Part shown: positions 1 through 10,800 of the stretch, one piece after another
Layout: the number at the start of each line of letters is the position of its first letter
Position numbering within the stretch: the first letter of the stretch is position 1
Source of the DNA: Branchinecta lynchi
Lineage: Eukaryota > Arthropoda > Branchiopoda > Anostraca > Branchinectidae
Direction of reading: 5' to 3'
Length of the DNA: 64,000 nucleotides
Assembly: GCA_023053575.1 (NCBI GenBank)
Contig: JAKZAP010000010.1
Location: 10,935,225 to 10,999,224, forward strand
The notes under the pieces: generated by a model
What the model was told of the DNA's origin: nothing
Database searches by the model: none
What the model saw: the letters and a program-made list of their open reading frames with translations, nothing else
Program-made: the position numbers and the translations under genes

Positions 1-114
1 TTAATTGTAAAAATGTTCAAGGAGTCTGGCGAAGACTGGATCTGGCTAAGACAAGACCCAGTTGTCTGGATCAGATATTGAATTTTTGGGATCCCATCGA
101 AACCTTTGGTCTTG
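1..114 (+). repeat. Family B 3' end (cut by window edge)
   Basis: It has CAAGACCCAGTTGTCTGGAT, then TTTTTGGGATCCCATCGAAA and CCTTTGGTCTTG at the 3' end, followed by TT. This is identical in layout to the ends at 1021, 3661 and 42164. Confidence 0.6.
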
Positions 115-354
115 TTCTTTATCTCAACGGCTTCTCGAATGGTTTGATGGAGTCCGGTGCACGTTGCAAGAATTTGGGCTTTTTCAAAATATACTGAATG
201 GGATGGTTTTCGAAAATATGTTCTGCAAGTGCAGATTTGAAAGTATAGTTATGACGGTGTCCGTTGGAGAGGGCGTGGTCAATTTCTTGCTCATGCTCTG
301 TAAGTCGTTTTCCGAAAGTTCTCTCTGTCCTTCCTACGTAACGAGTTGATTAGA

Positions 355-1021
355 TATCCGATTTAGGGGTAAGGAGACATGCTGAATTCGAATATGAAAA
401 TGATTTTCTCGTCGGACAAGTATATCGGCCGGAATCCAGTCCAACCCGGAAAGTTTGTCAAAAATAAAAGATTAATCTGAAGTTGATCAGATTTTTGATT
501 TAAGGATAGTGAAACATGCTGAATCCGAATATGAAAATTATTTTTCCGCCAGACAAGTAGATCGCCCGGAATCCGGCCATAACCGGAAAATCTTTTAAAA
601 GTAAGAGTTTTATATGCATTTCATGATGTGTTCGATTTACGGGTACGAAGGCATGCTGAATTCGTGAATGACAATCATTTCACCACGAATCCTGCTAAAA
701 TCGGAAAATTTGTCAAAAGTAGGTTTTATGTGAAGTTGATTATGGAGATATGGATGGAATGGATACGCTGAATTTGTTTTTTAACTTCAGTTTTTTGCAA
801 GACAAGTAGTTCGCCCGGAATCCGGCTGAAACCGGAAATTTGGCAGAAGTAAGGCAGGAACTTTCGTCAAAGTAGGCCATGACGCAGCCTATAGGGGTAA
901 ACTCACATGCTGAATCCATATTTGAACTTCGTCTCCTCCGATGATTACCATTGGACCGCTACAAGACCCGATTGTCTGTAAATATTACATTTTTGGGATC
1001 CCATCGAAACCTTTGGTCTTG
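355..1021 (+). repeat. Family B copy (5'-truncated)
   Basis: Five or so degenerate units of about 110-120 bases share AGTTGATTAGATNNNCGATT, TAGGGGTAAGGAGACATGC, TGAATTCGA, CAAGTAGNTCGCCCGGAATC and CGGNNNAAACCGGAAA. The 3' end is GGGATCCCATCGAAACCTTT and GGTCTTG. The 5' palindrome is missing. Confidence 0.6.
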
Positions 1022-1218
1022 TTAAAAATGGAAACTTTGACCGGACGGTCGCTGATGAAGTTCGGGTACGAATGCCTCTATTTTAAAACGTATAGGTATA
1101 TTCTCCCAGAATATGAAGAAACCACCGTGAATCGTCTGATGACACGCTAAAATACTGAAGCTGGGTCGAAGCATCAACAAGAAATCTCCACTCGTTTGTT
1201 CCTTATTTTGTTCAACGC

Positions 1219-1475
1219 TAATGTTGCTCTGCAAAAACGACTATTGTCGAAATTGTACTTTTCGAAGTCATTCCAAAGGAAAAACTGATATCCAGTTACA
1301 TCACCAAGTGCTAAACTTCTTTCTCACCAATTTGACAAAACTTGATGAAAGTGATATAACTTTTCAGATACCGCAAAAACGCCTTTTGACCGAGGTATCA
1401 GATGTCACGATAACTGCAAAAAACGACTTTAGACTGTGGTATCAGATACCATGGTATCTGCAAAAACGCAACTTA
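1219..1475 (+). mobile_element. Family C MITE (5'-truncated)
   Basis: Shares TGCTCTGCAAAAACGAC, TTTTCGAAGTCATTCC, CAAATTTGACAAAACTTGAT-type strings with the copies at 24867 and 33397. It ends in GCAGATACCATGGTATCTGC-like palindrome text and CAAAAACGCAACT. The left TIR is missing. Confidence 0.6.
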
Positions 1476-1697
1476 TGTTATCCAATCGATAATTTGGCAT
1501 AAATTAACGATTGATTGATTTATACAGACAAAAGCAGGAGCTAGTAAAAATGCACACAAGAAACACGTCATGTTCGCCATATTGCACTTGTTTCGCTACC
1601 AGTTCTGGGCGTTCTTATTTTTAATGTCTGAAGTGAACTTATGAAGCTTATGAGCTATGAAGCTAATGAATTTTTGCAGAGCGTTTCTCTATTCTAG

Positions 1698-1822
1698 TTA
1701 TTTCCAAGTTCTCTAAGCTGGTTAAAAAGCAAGCAGTTTATGACCCTAGCAAGAATGAACGGGAACACCTGCTAAGCCTTCTTCCGAAGACGCAGAATGA
1801 ACTTCCACCAAGAAGAATGGCT
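1698..1822 (+). CDS. ACOT9: ACOT9 exon a (first visible)
   Basis: The frame gives VKKQAVYDPSKNE, then LLSLLPKTQNELPPRRMA, matching the segment ahead of the first hotdog in ACOT9. The acceptor is uncertain: I chose the CAG-poor but pyrimidine-rich site ending at 1697 (tctattctag); the AG ending at 1679 would add six codons. The donor is GTAAGT at 1823, phase 0. Confidence 0.8.
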
Positions 1823-4800
1823 GTAAGTAGGCTTACCTTAATCAGATTTCTCATGTGATCAGCTACCAAAAGTATACCTTACTAGTAGCGCCAACACCCG
1901 TCTGTCCAAGGCATAAGAATCTCCACGTGACTTAACGAATATGCCGCCCAGATGTAGGCCAGACATCTGAGAGGTTTTAAAACTAATAGTTTGAATGTAA
2001 GTATGTTTGAGCTTCGTTCCTTTTCATACTCGTAATTGGCATTTAGAAATGTTTTTAAGGGAGGGTTATCTTCGGAGGAATTAAAGTTGATTGCCAGCGC
2101 TCGCAGCGATAGCTTTCCCCTGGGAATTCTGAGAAGGTACGTGGTAGGAAGTTTAAAAGGTTGGTCTCGCGGGTCCTTACTTCTTCTACCCAATGTGTGG
2201 TTGTGTGGATGATAATTTTTGTATTATGTGCGAATGTGTGGAGTCAGATGGATTTAGAGTTGAAATGTTTTGGGAGCGAATTTTTTGGGAGGGAAGGCTT
2301 TATTGGAGATTTTTTTGTTTGTATTTGTTTTGTATGCGATCCCGATGAAAATTTTTTAACCGTTGTAGTTAGTTGTATGGTAGTATGCGAAAAAGTTGCA
2401 TTTATATGTGCCTTACATTGGGCTAATCTTAAGTAGTAGTATTCAGTAGCATCCCTCCTTGCTCCAGTAGCATCCTAATGTAGTAGCATTAGTTGCTACT
2501 GCATGCTACTTTTTCGTCCAACTTGATGCTACTGTTTTGAGATAATTTTTGGGATCCCAAAACGTTAAGTGGAGGGATACCTATGACATCGCAAAAGTTG
2601 TCCGTCCGTCCGTCTATCCTTCCGCCCGTCCGTCTGTCCGTCCACCCGTCCGTCTGTCCGTCCGCCCGTCCGTCTGTCCGTCCGTCCGTCTGTAAGCACG
2701 ATAACTCTCGAAGGGAATGAGATATTTTGATGAAACTTGGTATGAGGATTGTTTGGGTCAAGGGTAAGGCCGAGTTTCTAGATGGGCTCTGTAGCCCTAT
2801 ATTTGGGGGTGGGGGAGGGGATTCAATTTAAGGGACAAACAAAATATTTTTAAACAGCTAATGTGAAAGTCGATTATGGGGTAAGAAGACATGCTGAGCA
2901 CGATGGTGAAAACCATTTTGTTGCTGGACGAGTAGTTCGTCCGGAATCCGGCAAAAACCGGAAAGTTGGTTAAAAGTAAAAGTTTCATTTAAAGTTGATT
3001 AAATGTTTGATTTAGGGGTAAGAAGACATGCTGAGCATGATAGTGAAAATCATTTTGTCGCCGGACAAGCAGCTCGTCCGGAATCCAGCAAAAACCGGAA
3101 AGTTGGTTGAAAGTAACAGTTTCATTTGAAGTTGATTAAATGTTTGATTTATAGGTAAGAAGACATGATGAACCCGATGGTGAAAACCATTTTCTCGCCG
3201 GAAAACTAGTGCGCCTGTAATCCGGCCAAAACCGGAAAATATGTTAAAAGTAAAAGCTTTATCTGAAGTTGATTAGATGATATATTTGATAATTTCTTAC
3301 CCGGACATATAATTAGTCCGGAATCCAGTTGTACCCGCATTTTTTTTATTTCAAAATTTTATTTAAAGTTGATTAGATTTCTTTATAGGGATAAGTAGAA
3401 ACGCCGGCTTCGTTTCTGAATTTTTCTTTTTTTGCTGGACTAGTAGTTCGCTCGGAATTCGGGCGAAACCGCAAATTTGGCAGTAGTAAAGCAGGAAGTT
3501 TCGGTCAATATCGTCAAAATAGATATGGCTTATAGAGGTATAGATAGGTAGATAGAATATCTGAACTCGGTTTTCTCTGATGATTAGCCTGGCGAAGACA
3601 AGACCGAATTGTCTGGATCAAATCTTAGATTTTTGGGATCCCATCGACACCTTTGGTCTTGTTCATCACAATGGCCCTCTGGCTTTAAGCATATCATATC
3701 ATTGTAATTTTTCAGGACAGCTACGACTCCGCTATCGTGCCTCTTGGTTCAGACATTTATCTTCGTGAGAGATACAGGACTTACCACAACACGGTCAGGG
3801 TGGGAAGACTGCTAGAAGACCTTGATGTGTTTGCTGGTAAGCTTTGTAGGGAAGTAGAGAGGAGCTGGGTGTGAGGGGGTGGGGCGGCAATTAGGGCACT
3901 ACAGACAGATGGACATTTTCTTTCAACTGCTGTTTCACAATTGTTTTCTCAGTAGCCAGCGCGTCACCAGCCAGCCTGCTCTCGGTCTTTTAGTAACAAT
4001 AATGATAATAATACAATGGATAAAGTAGGCCATTGGCCTATACTCATCTAAAACACTGTTCACTGTGGATTCTTTGGGCGCACAGATTTTGTAAGGAATT
4101 TTCGAGTCACTGGCCCAGGGTCTACCTTATTTGAAAAATCTCGAGTCTTAAAGGACCCCTTTAGCTCATTCTGCGTTTTAATTTATGTCTAGCCCCCTCA
4201 ATGAAGTATAAGCTTCTGAAATCCCTCCTTTCGCCACTGTTTCATTTTGTACCTACGATTTGTTTGCGGTTTTCCGCCTAGACAAGTTTTGCTAGGCACG
4301 CAGTGCAAACTTCGCCGAAAGCTTCAAGGTCCGCCGACAACTCTTTCACGCATAAGGACATGATCAGCTTCAAAGTTTTGTTTTTCATCACGGTAGGCCA
4401 TCAGGTCTAACTTTGGTTTTGAACTTCTTTTGTTTTCCTTGGTTCTCCCACTTTATAAGCAGGGCGCATTCAGTTTTCAAATATTTCGTGTCCACCCACC
4501 GCTTCGGAGAGCAAGAAGGCTGGATAGAATCGACAAGCGTTAACAAGATAAATCGCTGATTTCACATGGAAAGTAACAGTGTTTTCGAAAAACAATATTT
4601 CTGAGCTGTTTCATTATGGCAAGATCATTTCTGGTAAGAGTTTTGCTTTCGGTCTCGAACGTGACCCTGTAGTGGTGTATGCGGTTCACTTTAACCACAG
4701 CTCTTTTTAGTCTCGATTTTACTGCTGACTTTTTGTCATTTCTAGTGTGGTTGTGCTATAAGCATGTGATGAACCCCAGACAGGGACCAGAGGATCCGAG

Positions 4801-7800
4801 CCCTTACAGTATCGTCACTGCCTTGGTAGACCAGATTAACATGACAGAAGAAGTACTACGGGTAGGTTGTGGATCTGTCATTTTCTTTACTCGTCGAGGC
4901 GAACGGTCTGCTACACCTTTTATTTACATACTTTTATATCTAGTTCAGTTGGAGCTAGAGCTATATATCTCTAGCGCTTATCAAGAAGATGGAAAGCCAC
5001 GATATTTCCCAGATCCTAAATCCGTAAACCAAACTTATCCGACCTCTTTGGGAATACAGAAGAAACCGTGCGCTTTGCACAGAATGGAATTTGTGGGGAA
5101 TTGTTGTAGCCCTGGGTTTTACCGTTACAAACGCAAAGAAGCAGTATTGGTACTGGTCCTATAATCTTGTGATTTGTCGTAGGTTTTTGACTTCTCCCTG
5201 GTTCATAGCTGTAAGAATATTTGTCGCAGGAAACCAGACTTATGCCTAAACTGTCGCAAAATTCTGCGAATGACGCGGAATCCATGAACTTATGCCAAAA
5301 TTCCGTGATAATGTGCCGGAAATCCGTAATAATTCCGTTATAAATGCCGGAATCCAACTAAAGAGTGTCGGATTTTGTGTCGTCGACGTACTTTCGTTTT
5401 TTCTCAGGTTTTCATTCGTTCCGTTTTAAAGTGAATAATTTACAATCATTTAAAAAAAAAAAAACTTTGGTCAACCGCATAAGTCTATGAGTTTTTCCTT
5501 TAAACTGAGAAATGTCTGTGTATGTTTTTGCTACCAAATGTCATATGTCCCGCCCGAGAAAACTGCGGAAAAGTAAGATGACTGTCGGATTTTCAAACTG
5601 GGGGAACTGTCGGAATTCAGGACTACAGGAGTGGGCGAACTTACGGGTGGGGGAACTTCTGGGTGGGCGGACTGACGGTGGGAGAACTGACGGGTGGGCG
5701 ATCTTACGGGTAGAGGAAGTGACGGGTAGCGAACCTACGGATTTTGGTGGGCCTACTTACGGGTGCGCGAACTGACGGATTTCTAAGGCGAAATGACGGG
5801 TGGCCGATTGACGGGATTCAAATTCCAGTAGTCGGGCTCGACGAAGCCTGTGACCGAACCATAAGATATCATTTTTATTCCAGCCTGACGCCGACATCCG
5901 ACTTCGTGGTCACGTGACGTGGGTTGGCTCCTCTTCTCTTGAAGCCACCTTAGAAGTTGAGCAACAATCCAATGGAGGCTGGCGTACAGTGACTAACGGA
6001 ACATTCGTAATGGTAGCTCGCGACCCCTTGAACAAGGGCTCAGCTCTGGTCAATCCCCTTATTGTGGAAACGGAGGAAGAAAAGGAGTACAACAGGAGGG
6101 GTGAAGGTAGAATATTTCTTGTCTGCTTTCGAGTTTGTCACGGTTCAGTTAATATTTTTTCGTTCTTTCCACGAGTCAGGCCAATTCCGGGGCCCGGGAT
6201 TGGCCGATGGATATGAGTTGGCTCCTCCTTTGGGAGGAGTCTAGTAGTGATAAGTGATAGGTTTCCCGCCTTGGAGGACTCGAGTGGTGACAAGTCAACA
6301 TAAGTAAGTAAGCAAGTATAGTGAAGGTAGAATATTTTTTTTTTCTGTTTCTAGTTTAGCACAGCTCAGTTCATTGGACTGGCAGCTTCTTTTTGAAAGC
6401 CAAGAGCGCGCTTGGAACTCCACCTTTTCGGATTTGTTCAGGATTTTGCGGAATCCCAGAATCCTTTTCCTGCGAGTTAAGCGCATCGAAAAATTGCCGG
6501 AGACCCTCCAGGAGAATCTGTGTCAGCTTTAAAGTTGAGATTCTAGAAACAGATCATCTGCTCAAATGATTATCCCACTTTTAATTCATTCTAGAATTCA
6601 GTAGATTATTTTTTCTCAAACAATTCGAAGTCAGCTGACTTTTATATATCTTTCTAATGTATCTTGTTGGGAAAACCTCTCTGGCACGCCAGTTCCTCCA
6701 GTCCAACGTTAAATAACGTTTATTGTAAAAGCAATGACTATTTTACAAATGTACAAACCAGGTATACGTGAAGTAGGAAAATCAGGAACCCTGTAAATAA
6801 TGAATCTTTTACTTTATTTTTGCTTTAAGAATACTTCAGTTCATAATTTATAAGTTATCAATACATATCTTAATTAAATAACTAATATAATAATCTGAAA
6901 AAGGTTTACCTTAAAATTACTGCAAATCCACTTTAAATATTTCAAGCCATTAATCTGGTTGAAACTTTCCGCGGAGTTCCGTACTTGCGTTCTGAAAACG
7001 CTTTTTGGGGAAAAAGATATTTCAGTTTCCAGTGCGGAAGCCGAAAGGTTTACAGAACAGCACGAAGCCAACGAAAAGTGATTCTGGCTTTGCTTTCCAG
7101 CTCCTTAAGACCCTGTTTTGCAATTAGAGATTACCGTTGGTGATTTTCTGTTATTTTTTTTTTTATTTTTATGGCACTTGAGCTTACTCAAGTGCCATAT
7201 AGCGATTGTTATTTCTGTCCGTCAGTCGGTCTGTCGGTCTGTCGGTCTGTCGGTCCCGGTTTTGCTAGTTCGGGCACTTCCAGATAAGCTAGGACGATGA
7301 AACTTGGCAGGCATATCAGGGACCGGACCAGCTCAACTTAAAATTAATCATTTCTTCAATCCGACTTTCCCCGGATCCGGGAGTCCGGAAACTATAAAGC
7401 AAAAGTGGAGCGAAAAGTAGCAAAAAAAAGGGCTGCCCGAGTGCGGGAGCGAACCAGGAAACTCTGAGTTACAAGTCCAACGCTCTACCAACTGAGCCAC
7501 GAGTCCATGTATGAGAGAGCGAATGCGGGACTACAAACAAAGTGGATAATCTAAACAAATTACATTGTTAGGATAATGAAACTTGTCAGGAATATTGGAT
7601 GTATTAGGGAGCGTATGCGGGAGTATATATTGTTAAAAGATTGACGACCTGATTAACCTGGACATAGTCAAGAAACATAAATAATAGTTTGGGCACTTCC
7701 ACGCAAGCTAGGACGATGAAACTTCGCAGGCATATCAGGGACCCGACCAGACTAAGTTGGAAATAGTCACTTGCCCGATCCGACCATCGTGGGGGAGGGG

Positions 7801-10800
7801 GCGGAATCCGGAAAATAGGGACATTCATCACTTTCGAACGGGTGATCGGATCTTAATGAAACTTGATATCTGGAAAGATCTCGTGTCTCAGATGTCTCAT
7901 TTCGAGTCCGGACCGGATCCGATGAATCTTGGGGGTGGGTCTTGAGGGGAGTGGAGGGACGGGGAATCCGGAAAAATTTGGAAAAATTAAATATTTTAGC
8001 TTACGAACGGGTCGTCGGATCTTAACGAAACCGAGGGGTTGCTCACTCCCAAAAACGATGTACACCAAGTGGCGCGTGCCGCGGTGCCGAGCCGGTGCCT
8101 TGTCGGTGCCGCGGTACCGTGCCGGTGCCGCGGTACCGTGCCGGTGCCGAGCCGGTGCCGCGGTGCCGTGCCGGTGCCGCGGTGCCGTGCCGGTGCCGAG
8201 CCGGTGCCGAGCCGGTGCCGTGCCGGTGCCAAGCCGGTGCCGCGGTTTTTTTACTTCAAATTACAGTATTGTGATAAAGCACGATTTCTGATGTACATGT
8301 AAACAAATTTCATCAGATATTGGCCGAGAATGAAGTCGGCAATGTTTGTTGAATACAAGAGCTAGCAGCTCATATGGTACTTGCAAGGCTGGGTCAGAGG
8401 ATGAAATTTAGGAATTTGTAAATTCTTGGGTTTCTTGTGTTTAATTATAAGCCATACCCTTGAAATAAGAATGATTGTGGGCCCTTGGAAATCAAGAGAA
8501 TGATCTGGTGAGAAGTATTTTATTTTTGCACTTTAAGGGCACTAGAAATTCATGTTAAAGCAAAACCCTTTAGGCAAAAGTGACTATGGGCTCATGGGGA
8601 TCACGTAGTTGTATATTTTGCTCAAACTAATGCAACCTATAATACTAATGCAACCTACTTCCGTAATCATTACATATATTTCTAAACCCGGAGACCCACG
8701 TTTCGTGCGGTACATTCTAACCCCTCTAACAAAACCTCGCTGATTTTCTCACTTGCCGTGTTTTGCTACCTTCGATGTGTATCACGCTGTCGACGGTTCG
8801 AGACGTTTGCGCGACGGTTGTCTGCGAGAATTTTTTCCATCAGGAAAATCGGTTATGCAAATTGTTTCCCTGTTTCGCTAGAAGTCAACGGGTCTCGGAA
8901 AAGGCTTAAAACAGCCAAAACAGTTAGTTATTTATTGAAAGCACAGCATAGTTAAAGTATTCAAATACTTTAAAATACTGTAAGTTGAAGAGTGATTAGT
9001 GCGAGGGGTCCTTTAAGGGAGCTGGAAATTCATTTTGAAGCAAAACCCTTGTTTCACAAATAATCATGGGCTCATGGGGATCATGAAAATATATGTTTTG
9101 CTCCAAAGTATTTTCTGTACTTTGTGGTTATGATGAGTACTTTAAGGAATGTGGTTGGCTCTATAAAAGAATTTATGAACCAATCTTTTCCTTCCTTGAC
9201 TACCTACTTAGGCTAACTGGTACATATATTTAGCCACAGCAAGTGCATGAAAATGGCAAAGTTCGAAGCACGAACGTTCAAATAAGCATACCTCTATTGC
9301 ACTCCCAGAGTGTCTGATGGGGAAATTGACTTTTTCCAAGTTAAATATGCCTGCCAAGTATCATTCTTAGCACACTCTACAAATATGAAAAAAAGATTGG
9401 TCGCCACTGAATTACCTTCACCAGAAGCAAAATATACTGAAGCTGACTCAAGTTTTGGGCGATATTCGATACCGATAACGATATATCCATGTATCGGACA
9501 AAATATCGATATCGAAAGTAAATATCGATATCGATAACGATATTTGTTCATTCGTAAAGATTGCAATTAATCCAACATAACCCACACTTATATATACGAA
9601 ATTGGAGCAATGTGTATTCCGCAATTCCTTTCTTATTTATCCGGAGTTCGAGATGATCCAGTATGCGATATATCGGATATCGATCGATCGATATATCGCA
9701 CCAAATATCGATATCGAAACGTAAATATCGCTATCGAAAACGATATTTGTTCATCGTAATTATTGTAAATAATCCGAACTAACCTACACTTATATATCCG
9801 AAATTGGACAATATGTTTTCCCTAATTCATTTCTCATTTATTCTGAGTTTGAAATGATCCAAGATGCTATTTAATGAAAATTTGGTTCTTAGCTTTTGGC
9901 GAAACGAAGTATGGTAAGCAAATATCAATATCGATATATCGATTATCGAATATCGAAAGTGAAAATATCGATATATCGATTGTTGAATATCGAAAGCAGA
10001 AATATCGATATATCGATTATCTAATATCGAAAGTGAAAATATCGATATATCGAAAAATCCAAGTATCGCCAAGCACCAGTACCAAACCATGGTTGACCAC
10101 TTTGCGCATTTGGTCAACAGCATCTCCTCATATCTAGTTCAGCTTCTTCTTCGGTTGCATGTTTTCAATAATTCTTTCATTCAAGTACCTTCGTTATTGG
10201 GCGCCAGATACCAGATACCAGATGGCGAAGAGTATTCTGCAGAAAATTTGTCCGTGGCCGGCGTATCGTGCTAGAGGCGCGCCGGTGCCGTGCCGGTGCC
10301 GTGCGGTGCCGTGCCGGTGCCGTGCGGTGCCGAGCCGGTGCCGTGCGGTGCCGAGCCGGTGCCGTGCGGTGCCGAGCCGGTGCCGAGCTGGTGCCGCGGT
10401 GTTGCGCCATTGCCGTGCCGGTGCCGTGTCGGTGCCGTGTCAAGGTGTACACCGGTGGCGGAGAGAGAGCAACCCCTCGAACGAAACTTGATATATGGAA
10501 GGACCTCATGTCTCAGACGCCGGTGACATTGGGGGGAGTTGGAAGGGGAAACCGGAAATCTTGAAAAACGCTCAGAGTGGAGAGATCCGGATGAAACTTG
10601 GTAGAAAGAACAAGCACAAGTCCTAGATACCTGACTGACATAACCGGAACGGATCCGCTCACTTTGGGGGAGTTGGGGGGGGGGGGAGTCCTAATTTCTA
10701 GTGATCCCGCGAGTTCGATGCTTCCTGATGTGCTAGGACAATGAAAATTGGCAAGCATGCCAAGGACCCGACCAGATTAAATAGGAAATAGTCACTTCCC

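Larger units (their letters stand above)
8032..10479. mobile_element. H1: 2448-bp hAT-like non-autonomous element with 8-bp target duplication
   Basis: Terminal inverted repeats are CGAGGGGTTGCTC and GAGCAACCCCTCG, each followed inward by a GTGTACACC block. The flanks carry the perfect direct repeat AACGAAAC (8024-8031 and 10480-10487), and the host is element A1. Inside are GGTGCC arrays at both ends (8072-8245, 10277-10440), a duplicated block of about 130 bases near 8461-8640 and 8985-9110, and an ATCGAT-rich region. No transposase frame is visible. The 8-bp duplication suggests the hAT superfamily, although the TIR does not start with CAG. Confidence 0.75.

Noticed and set aside
355..1021. 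Regular repeats that might suggest a CRISPR array
   Set aside because: The genome is eukaryotic; units are about 115 bases, degenerate throughout, and lack the short-repeat/unique-spacer pattern.
1882..2193. 103-residue minus-strand frame in the ACOT9 intron
   Set aside because: No recognisable domain, no splice context, and no repeat homology to support coding.
4679..5164. 161-residue plus-strand open frame
   Set aside because: Only the middle (4746-4861) is ACOT9 coding; splice sites and homology end there, and the rest is intron read-through.
10177..10509. Long open frames with His/Arg/Ala/Pro repeats over the GGTGCC arrays (also 7929-8302)
   Set aside because: They exist only because the GGTGCC repeat lacks stops in several frames on both strands; there are no exon signals.
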